Of a stretch of DNA of 64,000 bases, positions 11,752-26,352 are shown in pieces; position 1 is the stretch's first letter; every line of letters begins with the position of its first letter. The DNA lies in the NCBI GenBank assembly GCA_030159075.1, contig BROG01000075.1, forward strand, positions 806,501-870,500. Reading direction: 5' to 3'. This DNA is from Atrina japonica (lineage: Eukaryota > Mollusca > Bivalvia > Pterioida > Pinnidae). Made by a program: the position numbers and the translations under genes. The notes beneath the pieces were generated by a model, which saw only the letters and a program-made list of their open reading frames with translations, was not told the DNA's origin and ran no database searches.

Positions 11752-13970
11752 TAAATGAATGAATATATGGTCATCGATTCGAGGTTAATCAAGGTGGTAA
11801 CCAAATATGTTCAACATTCCTGACCATTCCCTTTTGTCTATGACAGTGCTTATAATTGAAAAGATACCACTGGACTAACAATCTTATCTTGAGTACCCCA
11901 TTCCGTAGACAACGTGAAGAATACTGGATAAGACAGCTTGGCACTGCATGCCCCTATGGATGTAATGACAATATCCAAAGTTTAGACAATTGATCAAGTC
12001 CACAGTGTAGTAATGTCAGTGTGATGGAACTCTTAATTCTAAAGTAAGACTAAAGCGAAGTCACTGACATCATTCATTAAACAGACAGATATCACTTTTT
12101 CATTTCTTTTACCTTATGTTAACAAAACATTGGGTCTTCATCACATTTGCAGCAAACCTTATTCTATTCTTTTTACACTTCTTAATGAACTCTTTCAGGA
12201 AGCAAGAATGAACCCATACTCGTATTTTTCTACCTTAGAACACACACTGAACTCCGTTACAGTGGAGGTTGCTTATGACAGAATTTTCAAACCGACACGC
12301 GATACAAACGATAACTGTTCTGAACAGAAACGTCTTTTCCTTAAACTTAAATTATTTACAAATAAAGGTATAGACAATTTAAACATTAGCAATGTGCTAC
12401 CAAAAGATTCAGTCCTGCATTCTGCCATATTTGAACTTCATACAGCTATACATCTAGCATCGCACCCAAGCTATTCAATTGCAACCGGGTTTTGCAGTGC
12501 CTAGACATCAACCATCTTCTACATAACACCGTCACATGTTCATGTGCATCATCCCGCTTCAAATATAATCCTATCGGACATGTCATCAACGGTGACGTTT
12601 CTATTGTTGAAAATCAAAACCTAAAAAAAAATACTTTAAGAGGTCCAAAATACCTCGTTTACTTGGCGACAGAATTTCAGTTTAGTTTTGAATTATGCCG
12701 AGGATTATGCCAGACGATGGACCAAACATGAAGACGTGGAACCAGACACTTTGTCTGAATGGGTAAAGCGATGGTTGATAAAATCACGTATTCGAAAACT
12801 TAAAGGAACTATGAAAACACGTTATCCCTCTGTATTTAGTTACACGGTGTAAATCAGATATGGATACTTTAAAAATTCTTAACAGTTTTTATATCAAAAC
12901 AAACGACTTCTTTACTCTTTACACAGCGATTCCACATGTAAAATTAGAAGAAAGACATTTTAGACTTTTTTTCACTACAGGTGGTACCCGAACATTTAAA
13001 TATCTAGTGATTGGTTATCATGATTTTTATTTTGTCCAACACATTGTGATTCTACACATAAATATACTGAATTCGATATTAAAAACTGCTGGGAATTTTA
13101 ATTGACAATGTATTTGTAATGTTCGGAGAAGTTGTCTTTCAACAAACTGTCGGCATTCCTATGGGAATCAATTGTGCCCCTTACTGGCTGACCTGTTCCT
13201 TTATTAATACGAAGCAGACTTCATTCAGAAACTGTTGAATCAAAAGTTGTCCTTTAATTTGATATTTAGATATACCGACGCCGTTTAGTCAAATAATAAT
13301 GACAATTTTCATACATATGTCAATGCCATGTTACTTGAAATTAAAGATACAACAGATCAAGCACACACGATTCATAATTAGACATTTTACTTACTATAGA
13401 CACAAACGGGGGATTAACAACTAAGCTCATAAGACAAACACGACGATTTCGCTTTCCCATCGTACACTTTACACATTCAAGTGGGGATATCCCACAATTA
13501 CCTGTATATGGAATTCATATTTCACAAATGATCGGATATGTCCGGACGTGTTTAACATATGAACACTTCATATACAGAGGTAGACTACTTACTGACAAAT
13601 TACTGAAACGGGGATATCGAAAATTGGGTTTGATGTCAACGTTCCGCAAATTTTACTGTCGGAATAATAGTCTTGTTTCCAATTACTCTATTCCACTAAG
13701 TAAAATGTGGAGTTTCATGTTCGACAGCGGTTGTTGAGACGTCTGTACCAATTGTGACGAAATTTGTTTCTTCAAGTGTTTCATTGGAATTGACTGTGGA
13801 CTCACGGTGGATGTGACCGGTCGACAGGGGATGCTTACTCCTCCATGTCACCTGTACCCACTTCTTGATTTCAAGACGTCCGTGTTTGTCCAATCTTATC
13901 AGATTCGTATCTAATGGTGATGAAACCATAGAAATTTATACTTTGGTATCTGAGATTTTTCGTATAGTAT
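11752..13970 (+). pseudogene. Penelope-like retroelement, probably Naiad type, broken
   Basis: Family knowledge: Naiad elements are Penelope-like retroelements with an N-terminal GIY-YIG nuclease region and a reverse transcriptase, common in invertebrates. Seen here in order: REEYWIRQLG..CPYGCNDNI (~11910-11985), typical just after the GIY-YIG part; a linker region 12130-12490; a CSCA...KYNP.GHVINGD stretch (~12530-12600); DTLSEWVKRW (~12745); RT motif A, TLYTAIPH (~12918); GIPMGINCAP (~13150), typical of the RT fingers and palm; a degraded YTDA where YxDD is expected (~13270); the C-terminal thumb TYEHFIYRGRLL to RKFYCR (13555-13670); then a conserved 3' untranslated block to ~13970. Several frameshifts and stops, plus an internal deletion before motif A, make it inactive. 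The Naiad label is inference; a related Penelope lineage is possible. Confidence 0.75.
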
Positions 13971-14614
13971 TGCAAAAAAGTTCTGGTAAATAAAAAAGTG
14001 ATAATATGATAATTATATTATCTGCAACATAACATTAAGTATTTATTGCACACTTGTTTTCATTCTTTCTTTTTTTCTAAATGTCTTATTCTGAAATATA
14101 ATAAAATATAATTCATGTGCAAAATAGCAGTAAAGAAATTCCATACATTTCATAAACAATCCTTAATTACTAAAATGAGAATGATGAAATTTCCTGTACT
14201 ACTTTCGAAGAAACAACCTTGGAGAAAATCCCAATCGTTTAATGAAAAACAATACTATGTTTTTACTGACTAGTTTCCAGCTCACTTGGCATTTGGTTCG
14301 AAGTTTATCTTTATCTATTAAACGATCAAACTTCGTACACATGGTTCGTGACATGGTTATTTTGTTTTCGGTCCCATGATTGTTATTACAAATAATTGTA
14401 AATCAAAGAAGAAAACATAAAGAAAGTGCATAAGACCCAAAATACTCTTTGCCAAGTATTTTCATGTTAGTATAGTCATATACTACATATAAATATAGCA
14501 AATAGATGAAAGTTATTTTATACACGTACAATCATTTATGGTATTTATTGGCAATTTACACCTATCTGTAAGCAATTTGTGAATGTACTTTATTTGATTC
14601 ATTGGTTATTGCCC

Positions 14615-14618
<4 letters not shown>
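13971..14618. other. no gene seen
   Basis: AT-rich. No recognised feature. Confidence 0.4.
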
Positions 14619-14711
<93 letters not shown>

Positions 14712-14804
14712 TGAGGGGGAGGGGGGGGAGGAGAGGAGAGAGAGAGAGGAGATAGAGAGAGGAGATGAGAGAGACCGGGACGGACTGAGAGAGAGAGAGA
14801 GAGA

Positions 14805-14848
<44 letters not shown>
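14619..14848. repeat. (GA)n microsatellite
   Basis: About 230 bases of GA with an imperfect centre (14700-14800). Open on both strands as RE and LS repeats, which is an artefact. Confidence 0.97.
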
Positions 14849-16900
<2,052 letters not shown>

Positions 16901-17318
16901 TAAAAATATAGCATTTTTCGATATTCTCACGAGTAAGTTTATGTATATGTTTTGAAATTAGAAGGATTAAATTTAACTTTACAAATTAACTATATTATTC
17001 ATTGGTATGGAGTTAATCCATATGTACAGGGTGTCAACATAATTATGCGACCATATTGTATGTGGAGATCGCTAATGGGTTGGCACACTCTACTCGGCAC
17101 TTAAATAAATTGTTAATACAACTTTCGGCTGAGAGCTGTGACACTCTATTGAAAAATAAATAATCTTCCATTAGTGTTAATTAAGAGTTCGCGTAGTTTA
17201 CGCTTTCTGTCTGAGAAACTTTATATTTTATATTCATACGCTAGTATGATAAATTTCGTAAACTTACGCGTTTTAACGAATTTTTATTGGTTAATAGCAA
17301 AGATCTATTTTTTTATTG

Positions 17319-17710
17319 AAGACGCTTTAGGTCCGAGTCAAGAGTCACTTTAGACTTGGACTCCGGACAATAAAGATATAAATTTTTATATCATTGTTAT
17401 TTAAAATTATTTCAGGTAAAGCGTCTTATGATATAGAAATTGTTTAAATGAAAATTACTAAGTATCCAATTCATCTTTTTATATTTTATGTAAACATTAT
17501 TGATATCAAATATTTTATCTATTAAGAAAGTAATTAATTATCAAAATTATATTTACAAATTATGTTTTAATGAACTTTTATCTTTCAGGTTGAAATTGTA
17601 ATTGTTTTTATTTAGATGATTGTTATTATAATTTAGACCACTTTAGACTTGGACTCCGGACAATAAAGATATAAATTTTATATCATTGTTATTTAAAATT
17701 ATTTCAGTCT
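17319..17710. repeat. direct repeat pair with a small inverted-ended unit
   Basis: A ~66-base block containing TTTAGACTTGGACTCCGGAC, then ATAAAGATATAAATTTT and TTATTTAAAATTATTTCAG, occurs at 17348-17416 and again at 17640-17707. The first copy lies between AAGACGCTTTA (~17320) and TAAAGCGTCTT (~17418), an 11-base inverted pair, and may be a small mobile unit. Confidence 0.55.
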
Positions 17711-18178
17711 CTTTGAACATAGTGCGAGTTCCCAGCGAACAACCGACGCTGCACAATATACTGTCCACAATATTGGTCTAAACTCTTATGGAAATTCCTA
17801 CAGGTTTCTGGAATTAAAATATATTCTGTCTGATAATAAGTTTATAAAGTTTGATTAAAAATGCATAACCATGACAGTTTTCAATTTATTGAGAAGAAAA
17901 CTGTACAATGCTTTGAAATATTAGATGAAAAAAATATACAGTTTGTTTGGAAAAATGTCATACTAGGCGCCTAAAGATAACGTAGTACAGAAGATTAAAG
18001 AAAACATGTAATCAAAGGGCAAATTGATCAACACTTCAGTGTGTACTGCCACGTGACTACTACAGAGAATGGACACTTTTATTGTCACAACGACTGTGAC
18101 ACTGACACAGTCTTTATTTTTATGATTGATTGTGCTGTTTTTAATCTTATTCGCTTGTTTGTGGCCAAAAACAGAAAC

Positions 18179-18189
18179 GTATATATATA

Positions 18190-18276
<87 letters not shown>
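18179..18276. repeat. (TA)n microsatellite
   Basis: About 98 bases of TA with two phase slips. Confidence 0.97.
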
Positions 18277-18281
<5 letters not shown>

Positions 18282-18477
18282 TGTGCTTTAGTAATCTCAT
18301 ATATAGATTCATATACAAAATAAAATAAAACATCAAATCACGGATTATGTCCATTATGGTTGATACGAACAGCCACTGAAAGTAAGGGAAGTGCAAAAAA
18401 GTTTCACAAGTTTAATAGCGTGTAAGACATTTGCACCGATGCATTCTTCACGCCTACGACGCATTGAACATATCATG

Positions 18478-18780
18478 TTATGCAGAATGTGGAATGTTCC
18501 GCCACATACGCAATAAAGAACGACGCAAAGCGTCCAACGTAGCAGTGGTTTGGGTCTTTACGTAGACGTCGTTCCATTTCATCCCGGTGACATGGCATGC
18601 CAGGGTCTCATTAATAACGCGTGCGGTGCGCGGTCGTGCGTTGTCCTGCAGCAGAATGACGTTACGCAGGTTGTTGTGAATAAATGGAATGACGTGTTGA
18701 CGTACAATCTCACCCAAGGGGTCCTTCCATGTGTTGTATTTCCACCCCAGAGCCATAACGCTGCCTCCAGGATTAACAAA
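18478..18780 (-). pseudogene. Tc1/mariner transposase remnant
   Basis: The minus-strand frame reads VMALGWKYNTW, IVRQHVIPFIHNN and VILLQDNARPRTARV, then TLDALRRSLLRMWRNIP. In Tc1/mariner DDE enzymes the D of QDNARP is the second catalytic residue, and TLDALRR..W..IP is the C-terminal tail. The stretch between them, which should carry the third acidic residue (the PDLSPIEHLWD-type motif), is missing and replaced by an unrelated dozen residues. The copy is therefore internally deleted and inactive. No terminal repeats were found. Confidence 0.8.
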
Positions 18781-19620
18781 TATTCAAAATAAAAAGTAAT
18801 GGACCAGTTTCAGGAAACGCTTAACCAAGTGACCCCTAACTCGTTTAAGTCATTGATTTACAGAAGTGTCCATGTTTTTCAGGGGTTAATGGGTTAAATT
18901 AAATCTGAAATTAAATTAAAACAAGATACAAAAATAAAAATTATAATAATAAAATGTAAAGATTTTGTCGCAATCAATATGATACGAGATTGATCTTTTC
19001 TTATTGATACATATGGAAATAGATAACAAAGCCAATTTTCTAAATTAAAAACCACAATTTAAAAGGTAGAAAAACACAGTCACAAACGCACTGAAAGTTT
19101 ATTATTATTTCTTTGTTTTATAATTGTTTATTGAACCAATTCGAACAACTGCACTCAACTTGAACATTAATCAACATTAATTAATTTTCACATTAGAAAC
19201 ACAAGTCTTCCATATTCTGAAAAGCGTTTGTAAGTATCTACCTTAATCATAAAGTATCATCTGACATATATTATATACAATATACTATATATCTTATGAG
19301 GGCAATTAACAATCCATATGCAATTTCATTATGGAATACATTGCTGGATCTGGAGGAGGGAAAGGGGTTACGCCCACCCTTGACTGGTAATTTTATATAA
19401 AAAGAAATACAGATGAAACACTGTTAAAGTTCTAATAACAAAGAATAAATTCGAAATGAATTATGCGCTTTATTACCGAGAATGGTCAAAGATAGATGTT
19501 TTTGTGTGTGGAAGCTGGAAAATTGCCCCGGATTTTTAAAATTCAAAATTTGTTGACCTTCATGCATGTACATTGATCTTTCAAAAATTCTGCTTGATGA
19601 AAATCATTTCACTGGGGATA
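18781..19620. other. no gene seen
   Basis: AT-rich. No recognised feature. Confidence 0.4.
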
Positions 19621-19621
19621 T

Positions 19622-19748
19622 AATTATTCTGTCAATATAGTGCATATAAGATTTAAATAGGTTCCAATTTGATGTCTGGAACCTAATCAGTCTGTCAATA
19701 TAGTGCATTTGAGATTTAAACAGGTTCCAATTTGATGTCTGGAATATA
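19622..19748. repeat. ~63-bp tandem duplicate
   Basis: Two adjacent units with CTGTCAATATAGTGCAT and GGTTCCAATTTGATGTCTGG. A weaker trace lies at ~19820. Confidence 0.8.
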
Positions 19749-19934
19749 AACAATGAATTAATTCTCTTGGCTTGTAAAACTGAAAATTGTCTGGATAGCA
19801 TGCCCTGTATTAAGGAAAACCTGCAATTTTGTGTCTGGAATCTAGAAAATAGTTTCAGAATTGAATAATTTCAAAATGTATCCAGGTACATGCAGAATAC
19901 TCGTAAATTCCTAGCTGTCACTAAATTTCACTTC

Positions 19935-20040
19935 ACTTCCGGACATCTGGTCCTATCCCGTTTGGGATTTGCATGCTGAGACCATTTACATCTAATTCGT
20001 CGTGTTCTAATGGACTTGAGTTTCGGTTGTCAACAGGTAC
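19935..20040 (+). repeat. dispersed repeat family 3, short plus copy
   Basis: Has TTCCGGACATCTGGTCCTAT, CCCGTTTGGGATTTGCATG and GAGTTTCGGTTGTC, matching 2010-2240 (minus) and 9455-9660. Confidence 0.6.
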
Positions 20041-20499
20041 TTCACTTTGTAGGTTTAATCAGTCTATACATGTATATTAATAGACCCTTTGGAAAGGAAA
20101 AAAAACCTATCCTATTTAGCATTTGGAAGCTATGGAAAAGCTCTTAGGGACTTGTAAAGTTAAAAGAATTCTGGGGTAGCATATCAAAAAGTACCCCTGA
20201 CCCACTAGCATAAAGTTCGTCTCTTGTATAGTTCCAAGATATATCCAAACCCCTAGAATTCAGTTTATATTTTTTTCCCGGAGTTAATGTATGTTTGAAG
20301 GATAAAGAGATAATTATTTACTGTCTTGAAGAAACAATATAGCCTGCCATGTCTTGCAAGATTTATAAAATTCCAAAAAATCATACCTAGGACATCCTAG
20401 CATTTACCTCTTATATGGGTTATGATTGCTTAAACAATTTTCTTTGGAGATGGATATTAGTGCGATATATTAGTTCACTTGATTTAATCTGTGAGCTCA
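20041..20499. other. no gene seen
   Basis: AT-rich. No recognised feature. Confidence 0.4.
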
Positions 20500-20610
20500 C
20501 AGCAAATGTGACCAGTCGACAAGGGATGCTTACTCCTCCATGGCACCTGGTCATACCTCTGTATTTTCAGAGTTCTATGTGTAATAAATTTTCACCTGAT
20601 TTGTATATTG
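20500..20610 (+). repeat. Penelope-like 3' fragment C
   Basis: Contains GTGACCAGTCGACAAGGGAT and CTTACTCCTCCATGGCACCT, the 3' untranslated block of the family. It is truncated on both sides. Confidence 0.7.
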
Positions 20611-20879
20611 TCTCAAGAACCCTCTTACAATTAATACTTGGATAACTGATAATTTTCATATTGGTAAACAGATGCAGCATGCTATAAAGACATATGTGCA
20701 ATGAGTAATGTATTATTTAAGTTTTAAATTAAAATACAGTTTCATTTTATGTTAGAAGAATCAACCCCACCTGCACCACATTTCTAAAATAATCTAGATC
20801 CACCACTTCATTAGAAAGAACATACATGTATATAATAAATTTGTACTTAATATATGCTAATTGTATTGTTCAAAGCATA

Positions 20880-21430
20880 AAAACACAGACGGGAAATAAG
20901 CAACTAAGCTATACGATAAACGCGACGATTTCGGCTTTCCCATCGTAAATTTTCCACATTTAAGTAGTAATATCCTTCAGTCACCCGCATATGGAGTTTA
21001 TATTTCACAAATGATCCGATATGCCACGGCGTGTACAACATATGAAGATTTCATATACAGAGGTAAACTACTCACTGACAAATTATTGACACAGGGATAT
21101 CGAAAACCGCGTTTAATGTCAACGTTCCGCAAATTTTACGGTCGGTATAATAGTCTTGTTTGCGACTACTCTGTTTCACTAAGTGAAATTTTGAGTTGCC
21201 TTTTTGTTGGCGGTTGTTGAGACGTCTGTACCAATTGTGACGAGGATACACTCCTCACGTATTTCATTGGACTTGACTGTGGACTCACGGCGGGTGTGAC
21301 CGGTCGACAGGGGATGCTTACTCCTCCATGGCACCTGATCCCACCTCTTGGTTTCCAGAGGTCCGTGTTTGTCTCTGCCATTCTATTGATTTATACTTTG
21401 GTATCTGATATTTTTTATATTTATACAACC
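20880..21430 (+). pseudogene. Penelope-like (Naiad-type) 3' fragment D
   Basis: An open stretch 21011-21220 encodes the RT C-terminus (MIRYATACTTYEDFIYRG, LLTQGYRK, FRKFYGRYNSLV), closely paralleling 13528-13737. The intact-looking 3' untranslated block follows (GGACTTGACTGTGGACTCAC, GACCGGTCGACAGGGGATGC), ending TTGATTTATACTTTGGTATC. Upstream, 20880-21010 is the preceding RT segment out of frame. A 5'-truncated insertion. Confidence 0.8.
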
Positions 21431-22254
21431 ATAGATAATTTAGTCATAATCGGTAGCAAAAAAAAAATCCCGAACAGGATACAGTAAATACTAAAAAGTT
21501 CGGTTGAAAATTACAACGAAAAAATCCACGATAAAAAAAATTGATCCAAGCCCCTCCCTAACATGAAATGGTTGTTCGCTTATACTGTACTCCCCCTCAG
21601 TAGCACTTAAATGATCTCTAATGGTTGCGCGGCTCACTTTGTAAATCGGAAAATCGTCCTCAGTTCTTTTTCATATACCATCTTTGTCATTCTCTTCCAA
21701 TTTCGAAAGTTGTCTTATAACTAAAAATAACACTTGATCCTCGATTCTGAAAACCAAGCCTCCAGAAACCCCAGAAATAGTTTTTCATTGGCAATTTCCC
21801 ATAATAAACCAATATTAAGAACAGTGCTTTTCAACAAGTTAAAAGGAACTGAATAACAATTATTTTCTTTTATTTTTTATTCATCACTCACATTCCGTGT
21901 CTAAAACAAGTCATCAATAATTTTAAATATGATATATATTTATGGTATAATTATATATTATATATAATAAAGACTTTTTCATTCAAGAAGGATGCTGAGG
22001 CTGTTTTTACTGAAAATTGGAACCGCCCACAACTAACATCATTGAGTACACGCCGGAATTCCCTTTACAGCGGACGACATTATTTTATCATTGCAAAGGA
22101 TCACCTCTACTGCATCTGAATCATTTTCGCTCATTTATTCGACAAGATTATAATGAGATATCACATTTTAATTACCAGGAAACCTATTTCAGCCATTGAA
22201 GCCTTCATTATACACTTTGATTTCACTGCATTCGAAATATCTAAGATTTTCCAA
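21431..22254. other. no gene seen
   Basis: AT-rich. No recognised feature. Confidence 0.4.
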
Positions 22255-23165
22255 TTTCCAAAGTCTGCCGCGCGGACAATAGTTAAATACGTGTAAAACA
22301 TTTTGCCAACTTCCAAGACTCGACCAAAAACTCCGGTCAATCGCTTTTGACGTCAACAGCTGTATGAGACGAAAAGTAGTTCCCCTTTTCTGTCCACAAT
22401 TTAGAGTTAAGGTTTATTTTCTTATTTTCGTATCATTTTGAAAGAAACCACTGGTATGGAAAATTTTGAATTCGTGTCAGATTTTTTGAGTTATTTTAAA
22501 ATATTCGACTGCTTGGTACCGAAAGGTTAAATGTGTCAGAAGAGAATTGAAAATGCAAATGGCCGCGCTCATGGCTATGCTGTATAATGTATTTACAACG
22601 AATTTGCGTTTGAATTCTGACATATTATTAATGGGATTTACCATAGAAAGTTTGAGTGTGACTTACGAGAAGGGATACGGCTAATATTCATTCATGACTA
22701 CTGAAAGTAGCAATTTTATTTGACATTTTTACCAAGTAGCTGGGAACCATGATTACTGATTCGTACGTAACTTACGTAATAATTTCACACGGCCTGATTT
22801 CACACGATGTGAGTGAGGAATTGTGTCTGACAGGAATATCCGGCGAAGGCAAACAAATCGACCTGTTTATCAGAGATGCTTGACAAAGTTGCAATAGGCT
22901 TAACAATCTTTTTTCTGTTGTTACTACGAAACGAACTTTCATTTCTGTGGTCTGTGATTCTGGTCATAACATGACCTAGATGTATTGCGATATGGGCCGG
23001 TAGGCTGTACAGTGTGCTACAGATGTAGTCTCGTGTTTCTGATTTCTTTCTGTTATTTTTATTTGTTTTTTGTTTAAAACTCACAAAAGACTCCTGACTT
23101 ACTTTTTATAGCATATATTTCGACAAGTCTTCTAGACCTAAATTTTCAACGAACTGATCAAAATC
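22255..23165. repeat. dispersed repeat family 4, long copy
   Basis: Ordered blocks shared with 49985-50355: GTCTGCCGCG, AATACGTGTAAAACATTTTGCC, GTCAATCGCTTTTGACGTCA and, near 23118, TTTCGACAAGTCTTCTAGAC. Sequence between the blocks differs. Function and class are unknown. Confidence 0.45.
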
Positions 23166-23636
23166 TAAATCTTCAAAGCCTATATTTTGTCATATGTCGG
23201 CGCGGCTTTATAAAGTGTATGTAAAGAACTTGCAAAAGTATATAGCTCTTTTGCACGTCTATGTTTGTTGATTAGAGATTCAACTTATTAGCTATGGGGA
23301 AATATCCGGAAACATGGTTTGCTGTGTTTAAAAGTGAATGTTCTAGCATAACACTAATTTTTTGACTTTATATAACTCTAACTTACTCACAATGCATTCA
23401 AATTCATGCTATTATATGAAATAAAAATCATATTTGAAATTAAATGTTTATAACAGCAATATGACCGTAACTAGTTAACAGTAAATTTGCAAAAACTCCA
23501 TACATATTTGTATTCCTATAATTTCTATATTTGTTTTCCCTAATACTAAGTTGCTTACCACGAGTATTAATAAATTTCATACTGACATTTTCTTGAAATT
23601 CTAGTTTTTTTTATTAGCATTTGCCATTATTTGGTC
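23166..23636. other. no gene seen
   Basis: AT-rich. No recognised feature. Confidence 0.4.
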
Positions 23637-23663
23637 TTATCATCATCATCATCATCATCATCG
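23637..23663. repeat. (CAT)n microsatellite
   Basis: About eight CAT units followed by degenerate CGT-rich triplets. Confidence 0.9.
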
Positions 23664-23890
23664 TTGTCGTCGTTGTCGTTGATGTTTGTGTTGTTGCCGC
23701 TAATGTGGTTGCTGTTATTTCTGATAACTGATTATTATTATGATCACCATAAAGTTTACTGTGATTATCATTATCGTCTTTAAAGGCATACAGGCTGTCA
23801 TCTTGATAAACAAATATTCACATTCGATTTCTTTACACAAATCATGACATTATAACATTTTTTGAAGCCGACATTTTCTTTGTACATTGT

Positions 23891-23892
<2 letters not shown>

Positions 23893-23947
<55 letters not shown>
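23893..23947. repeat. (CA)n microsatellite
   Basis: An uninterrupted run of about 27 CA units. Confidence 0.97.
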
Positions 23948-23949
<2 letters not shown>

Positions 23950-24774
23950 GAAGTAGTACAAATGGAGTGAAAATGAGGCAGACACAACAGAAATACCGCA
24001 AATATGATTGACATGCTTTGAAATAGTTGGAGGTTTTTGTTGTCAATAGCTGATGTACTACTAACTAATAATAATTTATCATTGTAATTAAGGAAAGTGC
24101 CCTCATAAAAGTATCACATTGCAGAGGACAAAGAATTTTTGGAATTTGTTTACTTTTTGTGATAATTAAAAGCAAACAAAGTTACACATCTCTCATAACA
24201 AAATATGAATGGTCTACCTAACTTTGGAATACAAAACCAATTTTTATCGTGGTAACTACATACTTAGCACCTGTCAAGGTATGTAGTATACATATATAGC
24301 AACGTGACAATTATACCTGATATAAACCGTATAAATTATTATGCTTTTATTTCGCTATCCAAGTAATAAATTATAACTTTACTGACATCTACCTAATTTG
24401 TTGGACTTGTGACAGAAAACAGTCTCTGGGAAATATACATTTATGATAGTTGGGTGTGTGGTTCTTTCACATATTGGAGGCGTTGCTGCAAATGGAAACT
24501 ATAGGTACCGGTCGATACTGTATGTGTCATTTACTATTTATCTCATTAACCAGGAGGAAAGAGATAATTTGGGACAAATTGTCTGATATAGTGTTCATAT
24601 TTTTACAAGATACTCGTGTTGATATGTAGACAGGGATATCAAGTGCATCAGTCCCTATCTACGAAAACCCCCATCCATGCTACATATTAAGTCTGTTGAT
24701 TGTTGGTTTTGTCAAGAATTTTGTCTAAAAAGAAAATTGTCTAAATCGATTTGTTGACGAATACAACAGTACTG
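23948..24774. other. no gene seen
   Basis: AT-rich. No recognised feature. Confidence 0.4.
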
Positions 24775-24890
24775 AGATAGATAGATAGATAGTTGGCCTT
24801 GTACCAACTTATCGGAAATATATTTATATTGAAATGGAGCTCAACTGATAAAGTCTTATTAACGAAAATGATATTTCATACACACATGAC
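24775..24890 (+). repeat. dispersed repeat B fragment
   Basis: A short (ATAG)n run, then GGCCTTGTACCAA and AATGGAGCTCAACTGATAAA, the centre of repeat B. Confidence 0.55.
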
Positions 24891-24961
24891 TGCATCATTG
24901 ATGAGTTGGAATGATCTTGAATATATACCGTAACATTTATTACAGAAAACATATTGTGGAC

Positions 24962-25064
24962 TTATCACATTTTCACTTTGATTTACCAGGGGTTTTATCA
25001 AAACGTGAGAACGTGATAATTTATCATGTTTTCACTTTTTGGTAAAACCCGTGGTAAATAAAAT
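24962..25064. mobile_element. foldback MITE, family 2, copy 1
   Basis: The left arm has TTTACCAGGGGTTTTATC and ACGTGAGAACGTGATAA. The right arm is its near-exact reverse complement (TTATCATGTTTTCAC, GGTAAAACCCGTGGTAAA). A second copy of the family is at 32990-33075. Confidence 0.7.
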
Positions 25065-25419
25065 CATTAAAGACTAGATCGTTATAAATTTACGTATCGG
25101 TATTTGCTTTAGTTCCAAATTAACTTTCATCTTGATAACATTCGAATCAATGTTTACAATTTGTTTCGTTGCTAAATGAATAGCTAAATAGAAGGGCAAT
25201 CAAACCCTGATACAACTGAAGAGTTGTCCTTCAGTTCTTGGTTTGGAATTCGATGATGATGTTGTGTGATATTCGGGTACAACTGAAACTGTTTCTTCTG
25301 TTAAGATACTGGACGTGGATACTAGCATCAATGAATATGCACACGTACAGAGTTAAAATGCCAGAAACAAAAGGACGTTAAACTTCTAGTGTACAAGTTT
25401 AGATAAAATATAAAAAATC
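25065..25419. other. no gene seen
   Basis: No recognised feature. Confidence 0.4.
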
Positions 25420-25700
25420 TCAGATACCAAAATATAAATCTTTAGGATGTCCAGGGTATAGATACAAATCTAGTAAAAATGGACAAACACGGACCTCTGG
25501 AAATCAAGAGGTGGGATCAGGTGCCATGGAGGAGTAAGCATCCCCTGTCGACCGGTCACACCCATGGCGAGTCCACAGTCAAATCCAAATGAAATACGTG
25601 AGGAACGAATCTTCGTCACAATTTGTACAGACGACTCAACAACCACCAACTAAAAGGCAACTCAAGATTTCACTTAGTGAAACAGAGTAATCGGATATAA
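25420..25700 (-). repeat. Penelope-like 3' fragment E
   Basis: The minus strand carries the family's last codons (YSVSLSEIL-like) and the 3' block, seen on the plus strand as GGTGCCATGGAGGAGTAAGC and CCCCTGTCGACCGGTCAC. It ends at the terminal GATACCAAAATATAAAT. Confidence 0.8.
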
Positions 25701-26352
25701 AAGACTGTTAATGAATACTCGTACTAAAACCAGTTGCCTAATCATTAGACGTAAATTTCTGATTGTCTTCTATTAGGTACGACTTAACGTATGAGTATGC
25801 TAAATCCCACACCATAATATGACTCGATAACATCAATAACTATTGTTGATCGACAGTCATACATTCTAAATCATTAGGAAGTATCCTCAGATACAGGAGT
25901 TTTATAATTCAGAACTGTGGATTGGACAATACTTTCCCCACTTATCGTCATAGCGGATCTTGATTTTATGGCTCCTATGGAAGACCGGAGACTTTCACAT
26001 CTAATGCTGAGTTTCTCGTTAAGAAAGCTCATTACCCGTTTGAAAACTAGAATGATCTGATTTATAGTCCTTTAAATTCTTGATTTAATTTAACATTAAA
26101 CATTGTTTTTGATAGTGCTACGGATTTAAAGTTTTTCAATTTGTGTTGTGTGAACATCGTTCTTACCGAGATCCTAGGCCTTTGTTAGCAAGTATGAATT
26201 TGAAAATAACAATGAAAAACAAATGTTGTCAGTCAATCAGTTTTCAATTAATGTGCATGTAGTTGACACAAGACCAGTCTCAAGTACTAAGTCATTCCGG
26301 CAATTATTGGTCAGGTTTGATAATACATAAAGATACAATAACATTGCTACAT
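25701..26352. other. no gene seen
   Basis: AT-rich. No recognised feature. Confidence 0.4.
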
